Shown: positions 49,047-59,042, counted from the first letter of the stretch. The stretch: 64,000 nt of DNA from Bifidobacterium boum (GCF_000741535.1 NZ_JGYQ01000015.1:186001-250000), one strand, 5' to 3'. The notes: a model not told the origin generated them from the sequence alone. Numbers and translations are program-made.

Positions 49047-50585
49047 TCAGTACCAGTTGTGGTCCTGCCAGTGTTTCCACGCTACGGATGGCGACCCGTA
49101 GGTGGTGGCGATGTAATACAGGCCCCAATCGATTTGCACGGCGCCGTCATCCTTCCAGTTGGCGCCGAATCGCGCCATTTTGCTGCCTGGTAGGGATTGG
49201 GGGATGCCGTAGGCACCGGACTTGGGATTGCCGGCCCACCAGCGCCAACCGGATTCCTTGATCCACAGGTTGACCAGACAGTTCCACTCGTTGCCGATCC
49301 AGCCGCGTTGGGCGGCAGCGCCGGCCGCATAGGTTTGGGCTTGTTGGACGGTCGGATGCCACAGGCGTGCACCGGCCGATGAGGAGCTGTTGTTGGAGTT
49401 GTTCGTATTGCCGGAATTCCCTGAATTCGAAGTGTTGCCGGTATTGGTTGACGGTTTGGACGTGCTCGGCTTCGGCGCGGGGGTTGTGGTCGGTGCTGGT
49501 GTGCTCTTCGATGGTGATGGTGATGGTTTGGCGGATGCGGACGGACTGCTCGAGGCTGATCCGGACGGCGACGGAGAGGATGAAGCTGACGGTGAAGAGG
49601 ATGATCCGGACGAGCTGGAGCCCTTGTCCGATCCGGATGATGTCGATCCGCTGCCGGAATCGGACGATCCGCCTGCGGATTCGCTTGAATCGGCACCGGA
49701 ATCAGTGTTGGTGTCGGCATCGTCTTGTGCCGGCTGTGCTGGCCCGACGGCGATGATCTGCGTCACCGGGATAGCTGTTGTTTGCGAGGAGATGAGTGTT
49801 TCGCTTTCTTTGACACCATCGACATATGTCACGTTGTAGGTGTCGGTTTTGCTGCCGTTCTGTCCTGCCTGTTGGATGACGGTTTGTCCCGGTTGCAAGC
49901 TGGTGTCGACGATGGTCTGTGTGTCGAAGGGGATGTTTTCCGTACGGGTTTCAGTTTCATGCTTGACGCGTTGGACGCGCAGGATTGTGGTGCCGTTATC
50001 TTTTTCGACGCTGACGCGGTCTTCTTTGCCGAGCGTGATGCCTTTGGAATCGAGGATTGAGGCGGCGGTCAGTTTGCCGTTGGGGGCAATGGAGGTTTTC
50101 CCGTCCGCGATGACGGTCACGGGGCCGTTTTCGTTGATGACCAAGCCGCCGGTGAGCTGGTTGTACACGTTTTTGATATCGACGGTGACTTTGGATGCCG
50201 CGACCTCGTTGGCTTCGAAGAATCCCAGCAGCTGGTCCATGCTGGTGGCGACCGTCCAGAACGGCACTTCGGTGCCGTCGATGTTGATTGTGGTCTCGTA
50301 CGCCGAGCGGACGGTGACTACATCGTGGTCTTTGAGCTCGCCTTTGACGGTGGATTCGACGATGTCGTGTGACTTGACTGTCACGTGTTGTTCTTGCAGC
50401 AGCCGCTGGACCGTGGATGCATAGGTGGTCACGGTTGAGGTCTGCCCGTTGATGGACAGGGCGACAGTTTTGCGCGCTCCAACCGCGAATGTGCCCACTG
50501 AGGCGAGTATGACGGCGATTGAACAGCACGCCACTCTGATACGACGTAACATCACTGTGCGCTGTGGTGTCCAACGACGCGCCAT
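49047..50585 (-). CDS. RpfB-like G5/DUF348 protein with C-terminal transglycosylase-like domain
   Basis: A secreted or anchored cell-wall enzyme of 512 residues. After a basic N-terminus and one hydrophobic helix (ACCSIAVILASVGTFAVG, about 19-36) come three DUF348 repeats (about 40-200) and a G5 domain (about 205-282, TENIPFDTQTIVDTSLQPGQ). A very long Ser/Pro/Thr/Asn stalk (about 283-405) precedes a lysozyme-like domain (406-512) with NEWNCLVNLWIKESGW; E444 is the probable catalytic acid, and GAYGIPQSLPGSKM and YGSPSVAWKHWQ are typical of actinobacterial SLT domains. In M. tuberculosis the syntenic gene is rpfB, but the Rpf domain is replaced here. ATG at 50585 follows AAGGTG. Confidence 0.87.
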   Translation of the reverse strand: MARRWTPQRTVMLRRIRVACCSIAVILASVGTFAVGARKTVALSINGQTSTVTTYASTVQRLLQEQHVTVKSHDIVESTVKGELKDHDVVTVRSAYETTINIDGTEVPFWTVATSMDQLLGFFEANEVAASKVTVDIKNVYNQLTGGLVINENGPVTVIADGKTSIAPNGKLTAASILDSKGITLGKEDRVSVEKDNGTTILRVQRVKHETETRTENIPFDTQTIVDTSLQPGQTVIQQAGQNGSKTDTYNVTYVDGVKESETLISSQTTAIPVTQIIAVGPAQPAQDDADTNTDSGADSSESAGGSSDSGSGSTSSGSDKGSSSSGSSSSPSASSSPSPSGSASSSPSASAKPSPSPSKSTPAPTTTPAPKPSTSKPSTNTGNTSNSGNSGNTNNSNNSSSSAGARLWHPTVQQAQTYAAGAAAQRGWIGNEWNCLVNLWIKESGWRWWAGNPKSGAYGIPQSLPGSKMARFGANWKDDGAVQIDWGLYYIATTYGSPSVAWKHWQDHNWY

Positions 50586-50817
50586 GCCATCACCTTCCGA
50601 ATACGTTGAATGGGTTGCCTGTGTGGCAGAGCCTCTGGCTTGCATTGTAGCGGTTTGGGCGGGCGTGATGCTCAATCTGGCGGGAGCTCGCAACATTCTC
50701 CCACATTCTTTGGGGGCATTCTTTGCTGGAGGTGATGGCGGCCTATCCTGCCTCGTAAGAAAAACGTCGCGATATAACGCGAGTCGCCCGGGGTTCTGCA
50801 CCGCCGGACGACTCGCG

Positions 50818-50961
50818 CCAAGAGAAAGGGGAGCCGAAGAGAAGGGGATGTTCCGGCTCCCCTTAAGGTGAAGCTGGTTGGGGGGACGCTCCACCTTTTC
50901 CCAAGGGCCGTAGTTGGGGGGAAGGCCCTTGGTTTTACTTACTCGTGGTAAGACTCAATGT
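50818..50961 (-). ncRNA. 6C-type structured RNA
   Basis: On the minus strand two successive stem-loops each carry a loop with six consecutive Cs: stem CCAAGGGCC/GGCCCTTGG (50901-50909 with 50924-50932, C-run opposite 50916-50921) and stem AAGGTGnAGC/GCTnCACCTT (50865-50874 with 50888-50897, C-run opposite 50880-50885). This is the hallmark of the actinobacterial 6C RNA family. A third, G/C-rich hairpin (50826-50836 with 50854-50864) followed by TTTCTCTT looks like its terminator; a backup hairpin lies at 50778-50817. A candidate promoter is CATAAT (50968-50973) with GTGATA (50991-50996), 17-base spacing. Confidence 0.8.
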
Positions 50962-51002
50962 GATGCCATTATGCTGGCATGCTAATACTGTATCACGTTT
51001 AG

Positions 51003-51076
51003 AGCCTCCTGTCGGGATCGAACCGACGACCTGCCGCTTACAAGGCGGCCGCTCTGGCCATCTGAGCTAAGGAGGC
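51003..51076 (-). tRNA. tRNA-Thr (UGU)
   Basis: A 74-nt cloverleaf on the minus strand: acceptor GCCTCCT pairs with AGGAGGC, anticodon arm GCCGC-CTTGTAA-GCGGC with TGT, T-loop GTTCGATCC. CCA is not encoded. It lies about 40 bp upstream of the 6C RNA start. Confidence 0.96.
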
Positions 51077-51328
51077 GCTGTCGTGTTCCCGCTGATTCGG
51101 CGTGTCGCCGAGCGCGGAACATACGAAAAGTAGCTTACCAGTGGTCGGGGATATTCGGTGAGATGATGTGGCGGATGTCTCGCTGTCTGAGCGGTCTATG
51201 AAACGTATGGGGGTGGTTCTGCCGATACCGCATATGTTCACTATAGGCGAAATGTTATCGGATTGATTGACCATAACCGGATCGCCACGTCTTTCGACCG
51301 CGTTCAGTCACACGGATGCCACGTACAC
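51077..51328. other. Intergenic stretch between tRNA-Thr and the DsbA-like terminator
   Basis: About 250 bp without a convincing gene; it contains the upstream (promoter) region of tRNA-Thr on the minus strand. Nothing else recognisable. Confidence 0.4.
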
Positions 51329-51364
51329 AAAAGGGCCCGCCGGCAACCATGCCAGCAGGCCCCA
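51329..51364 (-). terminator. Terminator of the DsbA-like gene
   Basis: On the minus strand GGGCCTGCTGGCA pairs with TGCCGGCGGGCCC (one G-T pair) around a short loop and is followed by TTTTGTG, 20 bases after the stop. Confidence 0.75.
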
Positions 51365-51385
51365 TCACAACCGTATGCCGTGCGA

Positions 51386-52375
51386 TCACTCGCCGGTATC
51401 GATCGACTTCGGTTTATCCTTCGAACTGACCGACGGCATGACACCGCTTTTGCCGACATTGCTCTCAGAAAGACCGATCGCGTTGAGTATCGCGTCCTTG
51501 ACAGACATATTCAGCGACGCGACCTTATTCATATCGATGATCTTGCCGTTGATGGTCACGGTCGGCGTGGACATCTGACCTTTCAGCGAGCCGGACACAT
51601 TCTTCAACTCGTTGCGTTGTGTGGTGTAGCTGTCCACAGCCTTGAGCCACTTGGTATACGTGCCCGCGTACGCCTTCGACGCGACCGATTCGGGCACGCC
51701 CGCCTTGATGGCCTGCTCTTTGAGCTTGTCATTGCTGACGGGGACGTAATCACTGCCCTCGCTCGGCTGGAAGTCCTCCGCGTACAGGTTCGTCATGTAC
51801 TGCAGCAGATGCTCCGGATTGCTGTCATGCTGGGCGATATACACAGCAGAGCTTGACGCGCGCGAAGAATAATCATCACTGGAATTCGCGTCCAACGAAG
51901 TCATCATATGGTATTCGAGATTCACCTGGCCGGCCTCATACATGGATTTCAGTGTCTCATCGATCTGACGATGCATCTGGCCGCAGCCGGGGCACATCGG
52001 ATCCATGTAAACCGCAACCGTCGGAGCGTCGCTGATGGTCTTGTTATAGCCGTCTTTCGAGAAGGTGAAGCCGCCGTCACTATTGGCGACAGAAGGCTTC
52101 GGCTTGACCGCGCTCATCGCTTTCTTCGCTTTGGCCAGGCTGGCGGAAGACGTCGTTGCGGTGGGGGCGCTGGAAGGATGCGTGTTGCGGTACACGGTAA
52201 TGCCGATCACCGCAATCAAGGCGATGACCACGACTACGACGATGGCGCCGATCAGTGTCTGCTGTTTACGCTCTTTTTCGGCCTGCTCGGCTTCAGCGCG
52301 CAGGCGGGCCTCTTCCTGTGCCCGGCGCTCTGAGCGTGTGCGGCGCTTCACGCTTCTTTTATCGTTCTGAGGCAT
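51386..52375 (-). CDS. Membrane-anchored DsbA-family thioredoxin-fold protein
   Basis: An exported thiol-disulfide oxidoreductase of 329 residues. A strongly charged N-terminus (KRRTRSERRAQEEARLRAEA) precedes one transmembrane helix (about 40-61), then an Ala/Ser linker and a DsbA-like domain from about 102. The active site is C128-P-G-C131 in DPMCPGC, and TPTVTINGK supplies the cis-Pro (STPTV). It resembles the DSBA-like proteins often annotated beside actinobacterial kinases and may assist folding of exported envelope proteins (inference). Confidence 0.87.
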   Translation of the reverse strand: MPQNDKRSVKRRTRSERRAQEEARLRAEAEQAEKERKQQTLIGAIVVVVVIALIAVIGITVYRNTHPSSAPTATTSSASLAKAKKAMSAVKPKPSVANSDGGFTFSKDGYNKTISDAPTVAVYMDPMCPGCGQMHRQIDETLKSMYEAGQVNLEYHMMTSLDANSSDDYSSRASSSAVYIAQHDSNPEHLLQYMTNLYAEDFQPSEGSDYVPVSNDKLKEQAIKAGVPESVASKAYAGTYTKWLKAVDSYTTQRNELKNVSGSLKGQMSTPTVTINGKIIDMNKVASLNMSVKDAILNAIGLSESNVGKSGVMPSVSSKDKPKSIDTGE

Positions 52376-52503
52376 GGGTGTCCTTTCTGCAATGCCTGAT
52401 TGCGCGGCCGCATCCGCGACCAGCCACTGCCGGATAGTCTAATCGACGACAATGAGAACTCGAGAGGCATATCTCGCAGCGATAACACCGGTGGGCGATC
52501 AGG

Positions 52504-54585
52504 CTACGCAGTCAGCGGCGACCAGTCGATTGAGCCGGTCATAACCATCACGGTTGCGGCGCAGGCAAGCATCAGCAGCCAGACGACCAGCAGCGCGGTC
52601 CTACGCGTATGCGTACGGGAAGCATCCTGCGAGCCGGCTTGGCCATCGGCGGCCGAATCCGGAGTATCGGTGGGAATATTCGCATCCGCAGGCAGACCGC
52701 GCAGCGACCCGGCACCAATCCGGATCATCGCGGCGCCGGGCGTGAACACGCTCGCCAGCCAGCCGATAGCCGTAAACCCGGCCAACGTCAAGCCGCTCGC
52801 CGACAGCGGGCTGCCGGCCAACAGCACGAACGGCACAACCCAACCTTGCCAATGCCACGGGGCCGCGAACGTCGGCAACTGAAGGGCGAGTGCCGCCACA
52901 ACCGTGCCAAGCGCCACAATCGCGGCAATCAACGCCATCCGAGGAATGGCGAAAACCAGCCCCTTGAGCAGATGCCAAGGCATCGTGACCGCACGCAACG
53001 CACCATCGCCACGCTTGCGGTTCCCGCCGCGTTTGCTTTCACGCTCCAATTGGGCGTCGGCGTTCAGTCCGACCGCCGTAAGCAGCCACGCGGCTACACC
53101 CGTCGCGATCACGCCGATCACCGGCATGGCGGCCGACAGGACGGCGATCGGAACGGCAAGGAGAAACAGGGGAAGCGTACCCCGTTTGAGATAGCGGCTG
53201 CGCTTCAAGTCAGCCGCATCGGATGGGCCGGAATCCGCGGCGGCCGCGGATGCGTCAGGTTCACGCTCGGTAGGCGGGATTGTAGGCGGCATGACAGTGG
53301 TCTCGTCCGGTCGTACCGGATTGGCCATCACTCGTGTCTGGCCGGATTGCGGCAAAACCGCCGTACCGTCGGACAGTGTGGTGGTCGGGCTCACAGGCTT
53401 GTCGGGAGTTGCCGATGGTGGACGCTTCGAGGCCGTGACCGTCGGGGCGTTGCCGATCACCGTGGTCGCGCCGTCGGTCCCGACACTGTCGGTGTCAGGT
53501 GTGTCGCCGCTGCCCTGCGGTTCCCGCGACAACTCCCGCGAAGTTGTCGTCCACAGTGTTCGTGGATTGTCTGGGGTGTCGGGAACGACTTCGCCAGCGT
53601 TGCGCTCAAAAGGGAGCATCGTCGACCCATATTCGCCGCCACGCTCGGTACGGTCATGGTGCGTGGACTCATCCGATGACGCGGCAACATGCTGTCCATC
53701 GACCATCTGCTGCTGCGCATCGTCCCAAGCCGCAGGATTCAACGCGTCGATGGATATCGCCTGCACCAGCTGATCCGGCGTGCACCGATGGCCGGGGTCA
53801 GGAGACAACGCTGAACGGAACGCCGCCGACGTGCGTGCCGGCAGTCCGGCCAGATTCACATTGCCTCGCGCCTCACGCTCCAACACCGCCATCATCGGCT
53901 TCGTGCCGAATACCGGCTGGCCGGTCGCCGCAAACGCCAACACTGACGCTGTCGACCACCAGTCCGTTGCTTCGCTTGACTCAGCGCCATCAATGATTTC
54001 AGGGGCGATGAATCCGGGCGTGCCCATCACCAGCCCGGTACGGGTGACGTGGCTTTCCCCCTCACCCATCGCGATACCGAAATCCACCAGAATCGGTCCG
54101 CTCGCCGAAACCATCACATTCGTCGGTTTGATATCACGATGCACGATCCCCGCCGCATGCACCGCCTTCACCGCATCAATCAGTTTGCGTGACAAACGCT
54201 CCAAATCATCGCCGATATACCGGCCGTTCACGGCGACATCCTCACGCAGATTCCTGCCCTCAATCAACTCGGTGACAATGAATGCGACCGCATCGTCCAA
54301 CTCCATATCAACAATGGAGCACACGCCGGGATGCTTGATGCGGCGTAACGCCATCGCCTCACGGCGCAGGCGCTCGCGGGCCGTCGCATGGTCGCGCGCC
54401 TCCTCCGTGGTCGTATTGCCTTCGTCGACCAGGGAATCGCGCAGGATTTTCATCGCGTATTGTTGCCCGCCATCATCTTTGACGCGCCAAACCGACCCCA
54501 TCGCTCCGCTGCCGAGGCGGGAAATCAGCGTGTAACCGCCGATTTCCTCGCCCGCTTCAAGATTCAACGCGTTCAAATCGCTCAT
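52504..54585 (-). CDS. Serine/threonine protein kinase with multi-pass C-terminal membrane domain
   Basis: A 693-residue kinase with all key residues: Gly-loop GSGAMGSV (25-32), Lys46, Glu76, HRD (149-151) with D151, DFG (168-170), and GTPGFIAPE. A Pro/Thr/Ser-rich juxtamembrane linker of about 190 residues follows. Four or more hydrophobic segments then form the C-terminal membrane region (LFLLAVPIAVLSAAMPVIG; VIATGVAAWLLTAVG; IPRMALIAAIVALGTVV; VVWLLMLACAATVMVM). PASTA repeats, the usual lipid II sensor, are absent. ATG at 54585 with AGGA upstream; it is the only active-looking Ser/Thr kinase in view. Confidence 0.87.
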   Translation of the reverse strand: MSDLNALNLEAGEEIGGYTLISRLGSGAMGSVWRVKDDGGQQYAMKILRDSLVDEGNTTTEEARDHATARERLRREAMALRRIKHPGVCSIVDMELDDAVAFIVTELIEGRNLREDVAVNGRYIGDDLERLSRKLIDAVKAVHAAGIVHRDIKPTNVMVSASGPILVDFGIAMGEGESHVTRTGLVMGTPGFIAPEIIDGAESSEATDWWSTASVLAFAATGQPVFGTKPMMAVLEREARGNVNLAGLPARTSAAFRSALSPDPGHRCTPDQLVQAISIDALNPAAWDDAQQQMVDGQHVAASSDESTHHDRTERGGEYGSTMLPFERNAGEVVPDTPDNPRTLWTTTSRELSREPQGSGDTPDTDSVGTDGATTVIGNAPTVTASKRPPSATPDKPVSPTTTLSDGTAVLPQSGQTRVMANPVRPDETTVMPPTIPPTEREPDASAAAADSGPSDAADLKRSRYLKRGTLPLFLLAVPIAVLSAAMPVIGVIATGVAAWLLTAVGLNADAQLERESKRGGNRKRGDGALRAVTMPWHLLKGLVFAIPRMALIAAIVALGTVVAALALQLPTFAAPWHWQGWVVPFVLLAGSPLSASGLTLAGFTAIGWLASVFTPGAAMIRIGAGSLRGLPADANIPTDTPDSAADGQAGSQDASRTHTRRTALLVVWLLMLACAATVMVMTGSIDWSPLTA

Positions 54586-55035
54586 ATCATCAATCCTAGT
54601 GGCGGCAGGGGAGGCGCGCGCGGGAGGCGACATGCAGTTATCTGGCAGTATCCGGAACAGGAAAGCCGGGATGCCGCCGAATTTCTGACGTCCTGCGCGT
54701 CGGGGCAGGCCGCAACCGAGAGTCGTCGGTCTTGTCCGCGGTTGTTGTGCGGACTGTGCTTCAGGAACTCGGATCCGTGTTTTCATCTTCGATTTCCCGT
54801 AGCGGGAGCGGCGCAACATATGGAAGATATCCGCATAGACGCTTCAGATTGTGGTGGATGCGCCGACTTCAGCAGGTCGCCGCGGCACGTCGCGCGCAGG
54901 AACCCGGAACTACGCGTCGTTCTTCCGGTCGCCGATCGTCGCGTACCTATTCTTCATATCCGCACGGTGTACGGGTACTACCATCGGCCGGCGGAGGCAT
55001 CCGGCGGCCGATGTAGAACGTTGCACGACACGCCG
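54586..55035. other. Gene-poor region between the kinase gene and the sugar-ATPase promoter
   Basis: About 450 bp. An Arg-rich open frame (54732-55016, plus) has no family resemblance or good start site. CATCGGCCG (54982-54990) pairs with CGGCCGATG (55005-55013), a hairpin just ahead of the ATPase promoter. It may be a decayed gene; no function claimed. Confidence 0.35.
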
Positions 55036-55063
55036 TTGAGATTGTCATTTCCTCGTGTATAGT
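55036..55063 (+). promoter_or_regulatory. Promoter of the sugar-ABC ATPase gene
   Basis: TTGAGA (55036-55041) and TATAGT (55058-55063) with 16-base spacing, 152 bases before the ATG; the long leader contains an imperfect inverted repeat (about 55162-55185). Confidence 0.6.
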
Positions 55064-55214
55064 AGGGGATGGCTCAAAGAAGAGAACCTTCAATGGACCG
55101 GAACAAGTAAACGCCGAAGCTTGCAGTTTCCGACGCCGGATACTACGAGTGAACGCACCGAACCCTCTCACTACGGATCGTGAGGCACGTACCTGCCTCT
55201 GAAAGGATGACATT

Positions 55215-56342
<1,128 letters not shown>

Positions 56343-56375
56343 TACTTGGCGGGAGCGATCCCGTCAACCAGTAAC

Positions 56376-56437
56376 ACGAGGCTTCTCTTCCTCTCTTCGG
56401 CCTCGTTGGAAAAGCCCCGCATAGCTGCGGGGCTTTT
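56376..56437 (+). terminator. Double terminator after the sugar-ATPase gene
   Basis: A first stem ACGAGGC/GCCTCGT (56376-56406), then AAAAGCCCCGCA (56410-56421) pairing with TGCGGGGCTTTT (56426-56437), ending in TTTTCTG. Confidence 0.8.
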
Positions 56438-56463
56438 CTGTTGGAAAGGGTAGCATAAGCACC

Positions 56464-57915
56464 ATGGATACGAACGACCAGTCACAGCTTGATCCGCGTG
56501 CGGTGAACGCGACATCCGTCAACGCAGAAGATGACACCGAGGAATCGAAAGAACCCGAAGCGTTGAATATCACGGCGGCGAGCTCAAACCCCAAAATGTT
56601 CACCCTGCCGTGGAACCAGCCGTTGGCCACGTGGCCTGATGATCTGCTGGTCAACCTGCCGCGAGGCATCTCCCGGCACGTGGTGCGTTTCGTGCGTGTC
56701 GGCGATGACGTCTACGCCATGAAGGAAATCACTCGCAGCGTGGCCGAGCGCGAATACGAGCTGCTGCGTCGCCTGCGCAAGCTGGACCTGCCTACCGTCA
56801 CGCCGATTGCCGTCGTCACCGGACGCCATGACAAGGACGGCAATCCGCTCGAAGCCATGCTGGTGACCGAACATCTCAAGTATTCACTGCGGTACCGTGC
56901 ACTCTTCGCCAGGAACCTGCGCACCGATACCGCGGAGCGATTGATTGACGCGCTTGCCGTGCTCATGGTCAGGCTGCATCTCGCCGGCTTCTACTGGGGC
57001 GACGTGTCCCTGTCCAACGTGTTGTTTCTGCGTGACGCCGACGCGTATTCCGCGTTCCTTGTGGACGCTGAAACCGGTGATTTGCACGCGAACCTCACTT
57101 CTGGCCAGCGCGAATACGATATCGATTTGGCGCGCACGAATATCATCGGCGAACTCATGGATTTGAGTTCGGGCAAACTGCTGCCGAGCGACGTGGATGA
57201 GGTCGAGGTCGGCAACCGTCTGGTTGACCGATACCATTCGTTGTGGAGCGCACTCACCGACGTGGACACCTTCAACCCGGATGAGATGTGGAAGATCGAG
57301 AAGCGTGTCAACAAGCTCAACGAGCTTGGCTTCGACGTGGATGAGCTCGAAGTGAAAACCGCAGCCGACGGTACGCATGTGCTCGTACGCCCGCGCGTGG
57401 TTGATGCCGGCTACGCATCCCGCAAACTCATGCGTTTGACCGGTCTTGACGTGCAAGAGAACCAGGCTCGCCGTCTGCTCAACGATTTGGATACGTATCG
57501 CGCCTCCACATGGCGGCAGAACGATGATCTTGAAGTCGTGGCGACCGACTGGATGCGCGAAGTGTATGAGCCGACCGTGCGCATGATCCCGCCGGAATAT
57601 CGTTCGCAAATCGAACCCGCACAGTTCTTCCACGAAGTGCTCGACCATCGTTGGTTCCTCGCCGAGAACGCCGGCCACGACATCCCGATGGCGGAAGCCG
57701 TGCAAAGCTACGTCAAGAACGTGCTTCCGCAGTACAAGCTGGATAAGAAAGCAATGAAGGCGATTAACGCCGACGCGGACTCCGGCGTGATTGACGACGA
57801 ATTCACCTATGGCGACAATCCTGCCGCCACGGCTGGCGGTCATGGCGTTACGGGAACCGATGACGACGGGTACAATCCCGAAGACGACCCCGACGCCGCA
57901 GTCTGGAGCCACTGA
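56464..57915 (+). CDS. DUF4032 protein with kinase-like N-terminal domain
   Basis: A 483-residue cytosolic protein of unknown function. Residues about 50-210 resemble a lipopolysaccharide-kinase/KdkA-like fold (GDDVYAMKEITR with Lys, then FYWGDVSLSNVLF and LVDAETGD, echoing HxDxxxxN and DxE), followed by the DUF4032 region (about 215-430). The N-terminus is acidic and Asn/Glu-rich. Start ATG at 56464 lies shortly after the double terminator. The family is widespread in actinobacteria; catalytic activity is uncertain. Confidence 0.8.
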   Translation: MDTNDQSQLDPRAVNATSVNAEDDTEESKEPEALNITAASSNPKMFTLPWNQPLATWPDDLLVNLPRGISRHVVRFVRVGDDVYAMKEITRSVAEREYELLRRLRKLDLPTVTPIAVVTGRHDKDGNPLEAMLVTEHLKYSLRYRALFARNLRTDTAERLIDALAVLMVRLHLAGFYWGDVSLSNVLFLRDADAYSAFLVDAETGDLHANLTSGQREYDIDLARTNIIGELMDLSSGKLLPSDVDEVEVGNRLVDRYHSLWSALTDVDTFNPDEMWKIEKRVNKLNELGFDVDELEVKTAADGTHVLVRPRVVDAGYASRKLMRLTGLDVQENQARRLLNDLDTYRASTWRQNDDLEVVATDWMREVYEPTVRMIPPEYRSQIEPAQFFHEVLDHRWFLAENAGHDIPMAEAVQSYVKNVLPQYKLDKKAMKAINADADSGVIDDEFTYGDNPAATAGGHGVTGTDDDGYNPEDDPDAAVWSH

Positions 57916-57939
57916 CAGGTGGACTGACAGGTGGACTGA
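57912..57939. repeat. Short tandem repeat after the DUF4032 stop
   Basis: The 12-mer CTGACAGGTGGA occurs twice in tandem (57912-57935), followed by a partial third (CTGA), directly overlapping the stop codon of the DUF4032 gene. Confidence 0.7.
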
Positions 57940-57954
57940 GACAATCCCCGCCCC

Positions 57955-58008
57955 GATACACAAACTGGTTACGCTGGGAAGCTTCCCAGCGTAACCAGTT
58001 TGTGTATC
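57955..58008. other. 54-bp perfect palindrome between convergent genes
   Basis: Positions 57955-57981 and 57982-58008 are exact reverse complements (27-bp arms, no spacer, centre AAGCTT). It sits between the DUF4032 gene and rlmB, 39 bp after the former stop and 24 bp after the latter. It can form a long hairpin on either transcript. Confidence 0.85.
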
Positions 58009-58031
58009 AGGGCTGTACGGTTGGCGGTTGG

Positions 58032-59042
58032 TTACTTGGCTGCCGCCTGCGCCTGCTGTTGCGCGGCCTCACGGCGTGCGCGCGCCACCGCGTACAGGCT
58101 GATACCCGCAGCCACCGACGCGTTCAACGATTCAACCTGGCTGTCAATCGGAATGCCGGCGATAGCGTCACACGATTCGCGCACTAGGCGGCTGATACCC
58201 TTGCCTTCAGAACCGAGCACGACCACAAGCGGATCGGTTTCGAACCCGGTTTCCCCGACGAGCGCATCCCCGCCGCCGTCAAGCCCGACAACGTAATATC
58301 CGCGCTCTTTCAGCGCCTCGATCGCCTTGGTCAGATTCACGACGCGTGCAACCGGCAAATGAGCCGCCGCACCGGCGGACACCTTCCACGCGGATGCCGT
58401 GACGGAAGCGGAACGGCGTTCCGGCAGAATCACGCCATTCGCGCCGAACGCGGCCGCGGAACGGATCACCGCGCCCAAGTTCTGCGGGTCGGTCACACCA
58501 TCCAAGGCGATGAACAGCGGGCGAGCGGAAATACGGATTTGCGGGGAGTCGACCTGCTCCATGGCTTTCGCACGCTTCTCCGCTTTATCAGCCAAATCAC
58601 GCAGTGACGCGTACTCATACGGCTGCACCTTGAGGATGATGCCCTGATGGTTGCCGGAATGGGCGATATGATCCATTTCCAAACGGTCGGCTTCCAGCAG
58701 GTGCAAGCCCTGGCCGGTAGCGATTTTGATGATTTCGCGCGTGCGGTCATCATGCTCGATATGCGAGGCGATATACAGCTGGGTGCTCGGCACGCCTACG
58801 CGTAGCGCCTCAAGAACAGCATTACGACCGATGACCAGATCAGCGCCGTCGGACGTATATTTGGCGGCCCGCCGGCGGGCGGCAAGACGCGGGTCGGCGG
58901 CCTTGCGGCGATCCGCCACCTGCTTTGCCTTATATGCTTTGTGATAGACACGATCCTCGGCTTTCGGGGTCGGACCCTTGCCCCGAAGCGCATTACGATG
59001 TTTTCCGCCCGAACCCTTGGTCGGACCTTTCTTGTTAGCCAT
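58032..59042 (-). CDS. rlmB: 23S rRNA 2'-O-ribose methyltransferase (RlmB/TrmH family, SPOUT)
   Basis: Predicted to methylate G2251 (E. coli numbering) of 23S rRNA. The three SPOUT motifs are intact: NLGAVIRSA (188-196, with R194), VLGSEGKGIS (275-284) and IPIDSQVESLNASVA (297-311). A basic N-terminus (RNA-binding) includes KKGPTKGSGGKHRNALRGKG. At 336 residues it is longer than E. coli RlmB, because of this tail and a coiled region near 145-165. ATG at 59042; an ATG three codons upstream is an alternative. The divergent P-type ATPase gene starts 256 bp away. Confidence 0.9.
   Translation of the reverse strand: MANKKGPTKGSGGKHRNALRGKGPTPKAEDRVYHKAYKAKQVADRRKAADPRLAARRRAAKYTSDGADLVIGRNAVLEALRVGVPSTQLYIASHIEHDDRTREIIKIATGQGLHLLEADRLEMDHIAHSGNHQGIILKVQPYEYASLRDLADKAEKRAKAMEQVDSPQIRISARPLFIALDGVTDPQNLGAVIRSAAAFGANGVILPERRSASVTASAWKVSAGAAAHLPVARVVNLTKAIEALKERGYYVVGLDGGGDALVGETGFETDPLVVVLGSEGKGISRLVRESCDAIAGIPIDSQVESLNASVAAGISLYAVARARREAAQQQAQAAAK

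Noticed and set aside
49340..49760. Dense short repeats in the plus-strand sequence, considered as a CRISPR-like or VNTR array
   Set aside because: They are the Ser/Pro/Asn codons of the RpfB-like protein stalk; there are no regular repeat-spacer units.
50756..50940. Strongly structured interval considered as tmRNA, SRP RNA or a c-di-AMP riboswitch
   Set aside because: No tmRNA tag frame or tRNA-like ends, no SRP domain, and the riboswitch core bases are missing; the C6 loops fit 6C RNA better.
54732..55016. A 94-codon Arg-rich open frame before the sugar ATPase
   Set aside because: No usable ribosome binding site, biased composition, and overlap with several other short frames.
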